A stretch of 15,239 nucleotides of DNA, from the NCBI RefSeq assembly GCF_016785185.1, contig NZ_JAEKDY010000087.1, one strand, 5' to 3'. Positions 1 through 6,017 of the stretch are shown here, piece by piece (position 1 is the first letter of the stretch; each line of letters starts with the position of its first letter). The DNA is from Heyndrickxia sporothermodurans (GTDB taxonomy: Bacteria; Bacillota; Bacilli; Bacillales; Bacillaceae_C). The notes beneath the pieces were generated by a model. That model was not told the origin of the DNA, did no database searches, and saw only the letters and a program-made list of their open reading frames with translations. The position numbers were made by a program, and so were the translations under genes.

Positions 1-135
1 AGCGTACCTATTTATTGGAATAGTTTCACATATTATGAAAATAAAGTTAGGGTCCGTGTCGAAAAATATTTTTTTGACACCCTACCAACGGGTCAAACCG
101 TTGATGTATCAACATTTATAGAGGGAGTTGAGATT
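1..135 (+). other. Left window edge, open reading frames not resolved
   Basis: Two + frames are open here. Frame 1 has no stop from base 1 and runs straight into the SdpI-family gene at 136, but it contains no ATG, GTG or TTG before 136. Frame 2 is open from base 2 and stops with TAG at 119-121, right at the ribosome binding site of the next gene, as a short operon gap would look. I do not recognise either peptide. The segment may be the 3' end of an upstream gene or an N-terminal extension of SdpI. Which one cannot be decided without the bases to the left. Confidence 0.3.
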
Positions 136-771
136 ATGAAAAAGCATTTTTTCCCACTTCTTATCATTGTCCTATCCGTAATTGTTTGGTTGATTGCTTT
201 TCCACACCTGCCATCGCAAATAGCCACACATTGGGATTTTAGCGGCAATGTTAATGGATATTCTACAAAGGTTGGCGCGATGTTGACGATGGTTGGCTTG
301 TTGATATTTCTTTATATTATGTTTTTATTTTTGCCAAAAGTGGATCCTAAAAAGGAAAATTACAAATATTTTACGAGAAGTTATAGAATTATTATCAATT
401 CATTATTGTTCATTTTTTTCATTTTAAACCTTCTTATCATCTTTTATAGTCTTGGTTATCCAATACCGATGTCAAGTCTTGGATCATTTATAGTAGGTGC
501 AATTTTTATCATCTTAGGGAACTTTCTTCAAACAGTAAGGACAAATTTCTTCATTGGGATTCGAACTCCGTGGACGTTGTCTAATGATACGGTATGGAGA
601 AAAACACATCGTTTTGGCGGAAAAATTATGTTTATCGCAGGAATCATTATGATGTTATCTACATTTATTCCTGCTGGTTGGAGAGAAGCTATCGTTATAA
701 TTAGTATTATTGTATCTGTCGTGCTTCCTATTTACTATTCCTATCGGGTGTTTAAACAAGAAAATCGGTAA
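136..771 (+). CDS. SdpI family membrane protein (DUF1648 plus SdpI domain)
   Basis: This is a 211-residue integral membrane protein, close to the roughly 207 residues of Bacillus subtilis SdpI. The N-terminal DUF1648 module shows the usual HLPSQIATHWDFSGNVNGY stretch (about residues 24-42) after the first membrane helix. The C-terminal SdpI module has NFFIGIRTPWTLSND followed by VWRKTHRFGGK (about residues 137-163). Six hydrophobic segments can be seen. In B. subtilis SdpI gives immunity to the SdpC cannibalism toxin and sequesters the repressor SdpR at the membrane; many relatives (such as YfhL) have no proven toxin partner. No SdpC-like or ArsR-like gene is visible here, so immunity to an antimicrobial peptide is only inferred. 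The ATG has a GAGGGAG ribosome site 8 nt upstream, which supports this start, although the same frame stays open to the window edge. Confidence 0.88.
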   Translation: MKKHFFPLLIIVLSVIVWLIAFPHLPSQIATHWDFSGNVNGYSTKVGAMLTMVGLLIFLYIMFLFLPKVDPKKENYKYFTRSYRIIINSLLFIFFILNLLIIFYSLGYPIPMSSLGSFIVGAIFIILGNFLQTVRTNFFIGIRTPWTLSNDTVWRKTHRFGGKIMFIAGIIMMLSTFIPAGWREAIVIISIIVSVVLPIYYSYRVFKQENR

Positions 772-831
772 TCCCATTATGAGCGTGAACTAGAGGATTT
801 ATTTTTAACTCACCATCTTACTTGAAATCCA

Positions 832-861
832 TTGATTTTATCCATCAAAGTATATTATACT
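832..861 (+). promoter_or_regulatory. Candidate sigma-A promoter for antisense (antitoxin) RNA
   Basis: TTGATT at 832-837, an 18-nt spacer and TATACT at 856-861 give a reasonable sigma-A promoter pointing into the 3' flank of the toxin gene. Transcription would start near 868. This is where the antitoxin promoter lies in bsrG/SR4-like loci. It is a pattern match only. Confidence 0.4.
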
Positions 862-875
862 AATTATAGGAATAT

Positions 876-911
876 TATAAAAGGAACGCTGATGTATATA
901 CATCAGCGTTC
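876..911 (-). terminator. Rho-independent terminator of the toxin mRNA
   Basis: A perfect 28-bp palindrome at 884-911 (arm GAACGCTGATGTA) is followed on the - strand by CTTTTAT. No T tract follows it on the + strand, so it serves transcription from the toxin gene, whose stop codon is about 80 nt upstream. The antisense RNA would also carry this hairpin. Confidence 0.6.
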
Positions 912-955
912 GAATAGCTAATCCGCAGGAAGTGCGGTAGCTTATTCGGGAAAGG

Positions 956-1003
956 AGTAACCCTTCACCTACTGGCTAAAGCTGGGAGGGTTACTTTTCC
1001 TTT
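956..1003 (+). terminator. Rho-independent terminator of the antisense RNA
   Basis: GTAACCCT at 957-964 pairs with AGGGTTAC at 987-994, with an A-T pair added at 956/995. On the + strand TTTTCCTTT follows. The terminator overlaps the stop codon of the toxin on the other strand, so sense and antisense transcripts must overlap. Confidence 0.6.
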
Positions 1004-1065
1004 ATAATGATGACAATCAAAGTGGCAAAACTGATCATTAAGACCAGCGCCTCAAAGATAGTCAT
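991..1065 (-). CDS. Small hydrophobic type I toxin, holin-like (Hol_Tox / BsrG-TxpA type)
   Basis: This 24-residue ORF has ATG at 1063-1065 and TAA at 991-993. It begins MTIFEALVLMISFATL, continues with a run of Val/Ile and ends in a charged KEK tail. The M(T/S)xxEALxLMxxF opening followed by one membrane helix is the hallmark of the short toxins annotated as putative holin-like toxins, related to B. subtilis BsrG, BsrE and TxpA, which act at the membrane. A full AGGAGG site lies 8 nt before the ATG. The leader upstream is long and GC-rich (about 1120-1160). Both strands carry terminators just downstream, consistent with an antisense RNA. The segment 1119-1126 in the leader is complementary to the ribosome site, suggesting that translation is held back by mRNA folding. 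No toxin promoter could be named with confidence. Confidence 0.8.
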   Translation of the reverse strand: MTIFEALVLMISFATLIVIIIKEK

Positions 1066-1238
1066 TGGCAACACCTCCTGTCTCGTTGTGACATAATCAC
1101 ATAACAAGGAACAGTTTTAAGGTGCTACCGCCCTCCCCCGCTCATAGCTACTCCAATAATAACATATATAAGGATTCCAGAACATACATTCTGTGAATTT
1201 TTTTAGTTTTTACAAACAATCCAACTCCCATTGACCCA

Positions 1239-1481
1239 TTATGGTTTAAATACATATCGCTTTGGTGTTATCATATTCTCCTTACCTAGTATGTATAAAG
1301 AGATGGTCGGTCCAATGATTTCTGTAGTCATGGATGAAGGAATGCTTATCTTTCCGTTTTCACCAATAAAATGAATCCCGGTTGTATTGTACCCCCAGCT
1401 TCTTATTCCTTTATACATTACTGCAAGATTGTCTTCGTTCCATTGTTTTACTTCATCTTCTACCGGAATTGAGTTAAGCAT
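1239..1481 (-). CDS. Hypothetical protein, possibly frameshifted at the start
   Basis: About 80 residues, starting at ATG 1479-1481 or at TTG 1485-1487 two codons earlier. I do not recognise the family. The protein is soluble-looking, with a Trp/Tyr-containing middle (GIRSWGYN) and a basic C-terminus, and has no signal peptide or membrane segment. The start is odd. The only good ribosome site, AAAGGTG at 1502-1508, sits correctly for a tandem ATGATG at 1492-1497 in a different frame, and that frame stops after seven codons. The ORF may therefore be a frameshifted remnant or be translated by coupling. No terminator was seen after it, so its transcript could run toward the toxin gene. Confidence 0.5.
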   Translation of the reverse strand: MLNSIPVEDEVKQWNEDNLAVMYKGIRSWGYNTTGIHFIGENGKISIPSSMTTEIIGPTISLYILGKENMITPKRYVFKP

Positions 1482-1653
1482 GTTCAATGATCATCATCTC
1501 ACACCTTTGTTGATTTGCATTGCAACTTACTACTTCTTCAAATAATTTGTTATTCCTGTTTAAAAACACAATTTCCGAAAAGTAAAGGGGTCGCTTTTGT
1601 TAAAATTCATTCCCTTTTAAATAAGCATCCTAAGTCGGTAACCAGAAAAGTAT

Positions 1654-1843
1654 AATAGGCGGAAATTTTCCGATTAAATGCTGAATGGTGGTCGTTTCGG
1701 GCATATATAGGCGGAGGTTTTCCGACTATGCAAAGCAAAATCTCCAATTTTCGCATTTTTCGAGTCAATAGGCGGAATTTCTCCGACTATTTAAGCCCTT
1801 TTTAATAAAATTCACCAATTAAGCGGAATTTTTACGCCTATTT
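1654..1843. repeat. Four copies of a short palindromic intergenic repeat
   Basis: Copies lie at about 1654-1677, 1706-1730, 1767-1792 and 1817-1843, with offsets of 52, 61 and 51 nt. The shared core is TAGGCGGAA-TTT-TCCGACTA; copy 1 has CGGAAA and TTTCCG arms around a single T (1660-1672). Copy 4 is the most symmetric at its ends (TTAAGCGG and CGCCTATT). The sequences between copies are unrelated. They could be small mobile or dispersed palindromes, or binding sites for a dimeric protein. I cannot tell which from one locus. Confidence 0.75.
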
Positions 1844-1904
1844 GGAAGTTGCTACACACGTTCCTTGTTTGCTACTTTTTATAAGGGATTGAAACCAATA
1901 TAAA

Positions 1905-1941
1905 ATAAAAGCCCCCTCCCATTCACAAGGAGCAAGGCTTT
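1905..1941 (-). terminator. Rho-independent terminator after the 51-residue gene
   Basis: On the - strand AAAGCC with an inner CTCC pairs with GGAG and GGCTTT (hairpin 1908-1941) and then runs into TTTATTTTA. It lies just past the stop of the small gene at 1950. Confidence 0.6.
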
Positions 1942-1949
1942 AAGGCTTT

Positions 1950-2105
1950 CTATTCTGTATAATTTTGTTGACTCTCTTCTTCACTTTCAAGCATACCATA
2001 CAAGCCATTCATTGCTTGTTCTTCGATACTACTATTGACAGTGCTACTAGCCGTTTCACTTTGATTAACATTTTCCACATTGTTATTTGCGTTTTGCTTT
2101 TTCAT
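1950..2105 (-). CDS. Small hydrophilic protein, 51 residues, unknown function
   Basis: ATG at 2103-2105 has a GAGGTGA ribosome site 4-5 nt upstream, the stop is TAG at 1950-1952, and a clear terminator follows. The product begins MKKQNANNNVENVNQSE. It is rich in Asn, Ser, Gln and Glu, has no membrane segment, and ends in an acidic stretch (LESEEESQQ). The composition resembles small spore or coat-associated Bacillus proteins, but I do not recognise a family. It lacks the repeats of gamma-type SASPs and the EFGV motif of alpha/beta SASPs. It is 58 nt downstream of the flavin oxidoreductase on the same strand and could be read through from it or have its own promoter. Confidence 0.65.
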   Translation of the reverse strand: MKKQNANNNVENVNQSETASSTVNSSIEEQAMNGLYGMLESEEESQQNYTE

Positions 2106-2163
2106 TAATTTCACCTCGATTTTAGAATACCTTTATTGTGGTGAAATATGCGCAAATAACAAT

Positions 2164-3165
2164 TTATCTACCTTCAACTACCTCTTTAAATATTTCATAC
2201 GATCTTTTTTGCTTATCGGGGTCATAAATATAGGAAACGGCCATGATTTCATTCACATTATATTTGTCCTGGAAATCTGTTATTTGTTTTGTAATTGTAT
2301 CTTTGCTACCCATGAACGTCATGTTTGACATCGATTCAATCATTTCTCTTTCCATCGGATTCCAAAGCTTATCCATATTATCAACTGGTGGCTGCATCGG
2401 AATTTTAGTGCCTCTAACGACATTTAAGAAAAATTGCTGCATCGATGTAGATAATAATGCTGCTTCTTCATCTGTTTCAGCCGCAATTACGTTTAAGCAA
2501 ACCATCATATATGGCTTATCCAAGTATTTCGAAGGCTGGAATCGTTTCCGATAAATTGAAATCGCGGCTTCCATTTGTTTCGGTGCAAAATGGGATGCAA
2601 ACACATAAGGTAAACCCATGCTTGCCGCTAAATGGGCAGAATCTGTGGAAGATCCTAAAATATATAGTGGGATATTTGTATCTACCCCAGGATATGCCCT
2701 TACATAACTTTGTTGATCTTCCGGACCGAAATAAGTAAGTATTTCCTTGATATCTTCTGGGAAAGTATAGACCGTATCGTTTTTTGACCTTCTTAATGCG
2801 CTTGCGGTTAACATATCTGTTCCCGGTGCGCGTCCAAGACCAAGGTCCAGACGATTGGGATAGATTGTTTCCATCGTACCAAATTGTTCAGCAACGACTA
2901 ATGGAGAATGATTCGGAAGCATCACTCCCCCAGATCCAACACGAATACTTTCTGTATGTTCAAGTGTATGTTTGATTAAAATCGAAGTTGCAGAGCTAAC
3001 TAATGTCGGGCTGTTATGGTGTTCTGCAATCCAATATCGTTTGTATCCCATTTTTTCAACAGCTTGAGCAAGATCCACCATAGAATCAATTGCCTGTTTC
3101 GTCGTCTGTCCATCTCTTATTGGTGCAAGATTTAATACAGAAACGGGTATATTTATAGTAGTCAT
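2164..3165 (-). CDS. LLM class flavin-dependent oxidoreductase (luciferase-like)
   Basis: This 333-residue protein is a single-domain bacterial luciferase-like (TIM-barrel) protein of the size of E. coli YhbW and B. subtilis YceB. Signature blocks include YWIAEHHNSP (residues 44-53), VGSGGVMLPNHSPLVVAEQF (76-95) and RLDLGLGRAPGTD (105-117), which are typical of the group-1 FMN/FMNH2-binding subfamily. These enzymes use reduced flavin and oxygen. The substrate of this subgroup is unknown, so only the class can be given. The ATG is preceded by AAAGGA about 11 nt upstream. A TATAAT box lies on the - strand at 3198-3203, with a poor -35. The cytosolic protein has no signal peptide and no obvious link to its neighbours. 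Confidence 0.9.
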   Translation of the reverse strand: MTTINIPVSVLNLAPIRDGQTTKQAIDSMVDLAQAVEKMGYKRYWIAEHHNSPTLVSSATSILIKHTLEHTESIRVGSGGVMLPNHSPLVVAEQFGTMETIYPNRLDLGLGRAPGTDMLTASALRRSKNDTVYTFPEDIKEILTYFGPEDQQSYVRAYPGVDTNIPLYILGSSTDSAHLAASMGLPYVFASHFAPKQMEAAISIYRKRFQPSKYLDKPYMMVCLNVIAAETDEEAALLSTSMQQFFLNVVRGTKIPMQPPVDNMDKLWNPMEREMIESMSNMTFMGSKDTITKQITDFQDKYNVNEIMAVSYIYDPDKQKRSYEIFKEVVEGR

Positions 3166-3263
3166 GATTTATATTTCCTTTCATTGTCAAGAGTATTATT
3201 ATAGTAACAATTTGATGGCAAAAAACAAACTTATTTGCTTATATAAAATCGTTACAAGAACAT

Positions 3264-3292
3264 TTGTTCCTTTTTAGGCGTTATGTTATAAT
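3264..3292 (+). promoter_or_regulatory. Sigma-A promoter of the coiled-coil gene
   Basis: TTGTTC at 3264-3269, a 17-nt spacer and a perfect TATAAT at 3287-3292, with a TG one base before the -10 (extended -10). The start codon is 27 nt beyond the -10. Confidence 0.7.
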
Positions 3293-3318
3293 TGCATTAA
3301 GATTAGGAGGTGTGACTA

Positions 3319-3987
3319 GTGGATCAAGAATTAAAAGATATTTTAGAAAGACTTGAAACAAGCGTTGGAAAACTAGAAAATGGACAGGCTCAAACGAATA
3401 CAAAATTGGATCGTATCGACAAAAGATTCGACGCAGTTGATCAGAAGTTTATTGAAGTCGACAAACGATTTGATGCTGTTGATCAAAAATTTATTGAAGT
3501 CGACAAACGATTTGATGCTGTTGATCAAAAATTTATTGAAGTCGACAAACGATTTGATGCTGTTGATCAAAAATTTATTGAAGTCGACAAACGGTTTGAT
3601 GCTGTTGATCAGAAGTTTATTGAAGTCGACAAACGGTTTGATGCTGTTGATCAGAAGTTTATTGAAGTCGACAAACGGTTTGATGCTGTTGATCAAAAGT
3701 TTGTTGAAGTCGACAAACGGTTTGATGCTGTTGATCAAAAGTTTGTTGAAGTCGATAAACGGCTTGATGCTGTTGACAGTAGATTAGAAAACCTAGAAAC
3801 CGGACAAATTGAACTGAAAGATATGCTCAAGCATAGTACAACCCTTTTAATAGAAAATTTTACGAGCATAAGGCAAGACATAAGACAAAGAGATACTGAA
3901 ATGAATGCGGATATTAATTTACTTTTTAGAAAAACTGAAAAAAATGAGCGAGATATTGAAAAAATAAAAAGCAAACTTAAAATTTAG
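3319..3987 (+). CDS. Coiled-coil protein with eight 14-residue repeats
   Basis: This 222-residue protein starts at GTG with a strong AGGAGGT site 7 nt upstream. After an N-terminal segment with heptad-like hydrophobics (residues 1-34), the unit KRFDAVDQKFIEVD occurs eight times in a row (about residues 35-146), the last two with FVEVD, followed by a decayed ninth unit (KRLDAVDSRLENL). Hydrophobics fall at two positions of every heptad, predicting a long uninterrupted coiled coil. A further coiled-coil-like segment ends in a basic tail (EKIKSKLKI). There is no signal peptide or membrane helix. Similar repeat proteins are common in Bacillaceae with no known function; a scaffold or oligomerisation role is a guess. 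It is a single-gene unit with its own promoter and terminator. Confidence 0.85.
   Translation: MDQELKDILERLETSVGKLENGQAQTNTKLDRIDKRFDAVDQKFIEVDKRFDAVDQKFIEVDKRFDAVDQKFIEVDKRFDAVDQKFIEVDKRFDAVDQKFIEVDKRFDAVDQKFIEVDKRFDAVDQKFVEVDKRFDAVDQKFVEVDKRLDAVDSRLENLETGQIELKDMLKHSTTLLIENFTSIRQDIRQRDTEMNADINLLFRKTEKNERDIEKIKSKLKI
3421..3756 (+). repeat. Eight tandem 42-bp repeats inside the coiled-coil gene
   Basis: Eight in-frame 42-bp units, nearly identical at the DNA level; most carry the SalI-like hexamer GTCGAC. Copies 2-4 are almost the same sequence, while later copies share single changes (CGG for CGA, GTT for ATT). That pattern points to recent unit-by-unit duplication and a length that can vary between strains. 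Confidence 0.92.
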
Positions 3988-4018
3988 GCTTTCTAAATAT
4001 AATTTCAACTGTATCTTA

Positions 4019-4050
4019 AGTCTTTATTCAAAATAAAGACTTTTTATTTT
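4019..4050 (+). terminator. Rho-independent terminator of the coiled-coil gene
   Basis: A 10-bp perfect stem AGTCTTTATT/AATAAAGACT (4019-4028 with 4032-4041) closes a CAA loop and is followed by TTTTTATTTT. It begins about 30 nt after the stop codon. Confidence 0.85.
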
Positions 4051-4155
4051 ACGTTTTTTCGCTTTAGTATTCACAAAAATGGACTCCCTCAATATCCTTA
4101 TACTTCTCTCATTAATATCCTTAAATTTAGTAACATTTTACACGATAAACATAAT

Positions 4156-4186
4156 TGAATAGGAAATAATAGAAACGAGCAAATAA
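4156..4186 (+). promoter_or_regulatory. Candidate sigma-G promoter of the SASP gene
   Basis: TGAATA at 4156-4161, an 18-nt spacer and CAAATAA at 4180-4186 resemble the forespore sigma-G pattern found before ssp genes; the -35 is good and the -10 weak. A short hairpin, GAGCAAA/TTTGCTC at 4177-4197, overlaps the -10. The call rests mainly on the gene downstream. Confidence 0.4.
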
Positions 4187-4222
4187 ATTTTTTGCTCAAA
4201 ACTTCGTCGGGAGTGATGTATC

Positions 4223-4417
4223 ATGGCTAGAAACAAACTTTTGGTTCCTGGTGCGGATAATGTTCTGGATCAAATGAAACAAGAAATCGCCAATGAGTTT
4301 GGAGTTCAACTTGGTGCTGATACGACCGCACGTGCTAACGGTTCAGTAGGTGGCGAAATGACAAAACGTTTGATCGCATACGCTGAACAATCATTACAAA
4401 ATCAACAGGGCCAATAA
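4223..4417 (+). CDS. Alpha/beta-type small acid-soluble spore protein
   Basis: This 64-residue protein is of normal family length. It has both SASP signatures: QEIANEFGVQLG (residues 20-31), containing the E21-I22 bond expected for cleavage by the germination protease GPR, and GGEMTKRLIAYAEQSL (43-58), the DNA-binding helix region. Such proteins coat forespore DNA, shift it toward an A-like form, protect it from UV and heat, and supply amino acids during outgrowth. The ATG has a GGGAGTGAT site about 8 nt upstream. The gene stands alone and converges on the purine permease. Alpha/beta SASPs occur in several copies per genome, so no specific ssp letter is assigned. Confidence 0.96.
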   Translation: MARNKLLVPGADNVLDQMKQEIANEFGVQLGADTTARANGSVGGEMTKRLIAYAEQSLQNQQGQ

Positions 4418-4433
4418 CAGGAATGGTTGATTT

Positions 4434-4467
4434 CGCAAAAAAATGGGTGTCCAACCGGACACCCATT
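4434..4467 (-). terminator. Rho-independent terminator of the purine permease
   Basis: An 11-bp stem AATGGGTGTCC/GGACACCCATT (4442-4452 with 4457-4467) has an AACC loop on the + strand. On the - strand it runs into a long T tract, about 14 nt past the permease stop. On the + strand only TAATTG follows, so it may at best weakly end SASP transcription as well. Confidence 0.85.
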
Positions 4468-4480
4468 AATTGAAAACCTT

Positions 4481-5776
4481 TTAAACGATAAATACAAAAT
4501 AAGCTAAAAATGCAAGACTTAAAATATATATTAACGGATGAACAGCTTTCCATTTACCTAACGCAATCATTGTTACTGGATATAAAATAAAACCAAGCGC
4601 AATTCCCGTCGCAACACTAGATGTGAGAGGCATCATAATAATCGTTACAAATGCCGGAAAAACAATTTCAATTCGATCCCAATTGATCTGTTTTATTTCA
4701 GAAGCCATTAACGCTCCAACAATAATTAAAGCCGGTGCGGTAACTTCCGAAGTTACGATTGACAATAATGGTGAAAAGAATAAGGCAATGAAGAAACCAC
4801 AGGATATGATGACAGACGTGAATCCTGTACGCCCCCCTGCTGCAATTCCCGCACTAGATTCAACCATCGATGCGGTTGTAGATGTTCCTAGTACTGAACC
4901 GACAACAATTGAAGTAGAATCAGCAAGAAGAGCTCTACCGATATTTGGAATTTTATTATCTTTTATGAGTCCCGCTTGACTGGCAATTGCAATTAACGCG
5001 CCAGCCGTATCGAAAAAAGCAACAAATAAAAAGGTAAAAATAACCGCTAATACATCCGGAGAAAAAATTTGATCTAAATGCTTAAACACGACCCCAAAAG
5101 TTGGAGTTAAACTTGGAATTTTTCCGACAATATGTGTTGGTTTATCAATCACATGACATACAATCCCTATAATAGTGGTAATAACCATTCCATAAAATAT
5201 AGCTCCCCCAATACGTCTCACCATCATTATTACAGTAATGACTAGTCCAATAATAGCTAAGATTGTTGTTGTTTTCGATAAATCTCCTAATGACACGACT
5301 GTATCTTTATTTGAAATAATAAAGCCTGCATTTTTTAAACCGACAAACGCGACAAAGAAGCCAAGTCCGCCTGAGATTGCGTATTTCAAATCCTCGGGAA
5401 TAATATTAATGATCATTTCGCGAATTTTAAATAAGCTTAATAAAATAAAAAGAATACCCGCAATAAATACACCTGTTAACGTGGTTTGCCACGGAATGCC
5501 CATGCCGATACATACTGAAAAGGTAAAAAAGGAGTTTAACCCCATACTCGGCGCAATACCAATTGGGAAATTCGCTAATAGTCCGATTAATAATGAACCG
5601 ATAATAGCCGAAATGGCTGTCGCCGTAAAAACAGCTCCTTTATCCATACCGGATTGACTTAATATGATTGGATTGACTACTAATATATAAGCCATCGACA
5701 GAAACGTAGTAATCCCCGCCATCGTTTCTTGCTTATAGGACGTTTGACGCTGTGCAAACTGAAAAAAATGTTTCAC
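4481..5776 (-). CDS. Purine permease, NCS2/AzgA family (guanine/hypoxanthine type)
   Basis: This 431-residue polytopic membrane protein is similar in length to B. subtilis PbuG and PbuO. Typical blocks are YKQETMAGITTFLSMAYILVV at the first helix, APSMGLNSFFTF (75-86), the long FFDTAGALIAIASQAGL segment and GTSTTASMVESSAGIAAGGR. AzgA-type transporters import hypoxanthine, guanine or adenine by proton symport. The start is GTG (5774-5776) with GGAGG 9 nt upstream. The leader holds a guanine-class riboswitch, which supports guanine/hypoxanthine as substrate. It is transcribed alone, from 6018-6045 to 4434. PbuG versus PbuO cannot be told apart by eye, so no symbol is given. Confidence 0.92.
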   Translation of the reverse strand: MKHFFQFAQRQTSYKQETMAGITTFLSMAYILVVNPIILSQSGMDKGAVFTATAISAIIGSLLIGLLANFPIGIAPSMGLNSFFTFSVCIGMGIPWQTTLTGVFIAGILFILLSLFKIREMIINIIPEDLKYAISGGLGFFVAFVGLKNAGFIISNKDTVVSLGDLSKTTTILAIIGLVITVIMMVRRIGGAIFYGMVITTIIGIVCHVIDKPTHIVGKIPSLTPTFGVVFKHLDQIFSPDVLAVIFTFLFVAFFDTAGALIAIASQAGLIKDNKIPNIGRALLADSTSIVVGSVLGTSTTASMVESSAGIAAGGRTGFTSVIISCGFFIALFFSPLLSIVTSEVTAPALIIVGALMASEIKQINWDRIEIVFPAFVTIIMMPLTSSVATGIALGFILYPVTMIALGKWKAVHPLIYILSLAFLAYFVFIV

Positions 5777-5852
5777 AATATTTATCCTCCAATTCCAAAA
5801 AAACCAAACATTTGCATCTACCTATTAGAGTGGCTTCAAATGAAATAAATAT

Positions 5853-5878
5853 AAAAAAACTTCCACTAAAAGTGGAAG
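5853..5878 (-). terminator. Riboswitch-controlled intrinsic terminator
   Basis: CTTCCACT/AGTGGAAG (5860-5867 with 5871-5878), a 3-nt loop and seven Ts on the - strand, between the aptamer and the start codon. This is the expression platform of the purine riboswitch. GGCAGCTT at its 5' base (AAGCTGCC on the + strand, 5876-5883) is complementary to AAGCTGCC inside the aptamer (5960-5967), giving a plausible antiterminator. Confidence 0.9.
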
Positions 5879-5938
5879 CTGCCATTAAATTCAAGAAGAA
5901 ATTGATTACTAACGATTCATTGTAGTAGAACAACAACT

Positions 5939-6007
5939 TCTTGTAGTCAAGCTATTTACGGCAGCTTGGTAGAAACGATTAGGCCCTATTCCTAACCATA
6001 TACAAGA
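5939..6007 (-). ncRNA. Purine (guanine-class) riboswitch aptamer
   Basis: The - strand contains the conserved purine aptamer core: P1 closed by TCTTGTA/TACAAGA (5939-5945 with 6001-6007), then TATATGG, P2, GTTTCTACC, P3 with the CCGTAAA loop segment, and GACTAC before P1 closes. The C in GACTA (U in adenine sensors) marks the guanine/hypoxanthine class. Flanking AACAACA and TGTTGTT extend P1. Ligand binding should stabilise P1 and P3 and let the terminator at 5853-5878 form, turning the permease off. Confidence 0.95.
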
Positions 6008-6017
6008 CATGTTGTTA

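Larger units (their letters stand above)
868..1003 (+). ncRNA. Predicted antisense RNA antitoxin of a type I system
   Basis: A + strand RNA from the promoter at 832-861 to the hairpin-T terminator at 956-1003 would be about 135 nt. It would be complementary to the 3' untranslated region and last few codons of the toxin on the opposite strand. Such 3'-3' overlap is the arrangement of bsrG/SR4 and txpA/RatA, where the antisense RNA promotes toxin mRNA decay and can block translation. The RNA would fold into three stem-loops: 884-911, 911-948 (CGAATA/TATTCG with inner GCT/AGC and CCGC/GCGG) and 957-994. Both ends are inferred. Confidence 0.5.
1488..1949. other. Intergenic region with four palindromic repeats
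   Basis: This stretch lies between two small - strand genes. It holds the four repeat copies at 1654-1843 and the terminator of the downstream small gene at 1905-1941. The - strand around 1500-1600 has an open frame without a start codon that leads into ATGATG at 1492-1497. I see no convincing gene in the remainder. Confidence 0.6.

Noticed and set aside
1654..1843. CRISPR-like spaced repeats
   Set aside because: Only four copies with clear divergence, uneven spacing, AT-rich spacers and no cas genes; palindromic intergenic repeats explain it better.
2123..2151. Sigma-G-like promoter (GCATA, 17 nt, TATTCTA on the - strand) before the 51-residue gene
   Set aside because: The transcript would start at about 2116, inside the ribosome binding site, so translation would be poor.
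3373..3787. Long ORFs on the - strand and in a second + frame over the coiled-coil repeats
   Set aside because: A 42-bp repeat keeps several frames open at once; only the GTG frame at 3319 has a ribosome site, promoter and terminator.
4442..4467. Terminator of the SASP gene on the + strand
   Set aside because: The stem is strong, but the T tract is only on the - strand; it mainly serves the permease.
4623..5657. ORFs of 118 and 139 codons on the + strand inside the permease gene
   Set aside because: They are antisense shadows without ribosome sites and with compositions unlike real proteins.
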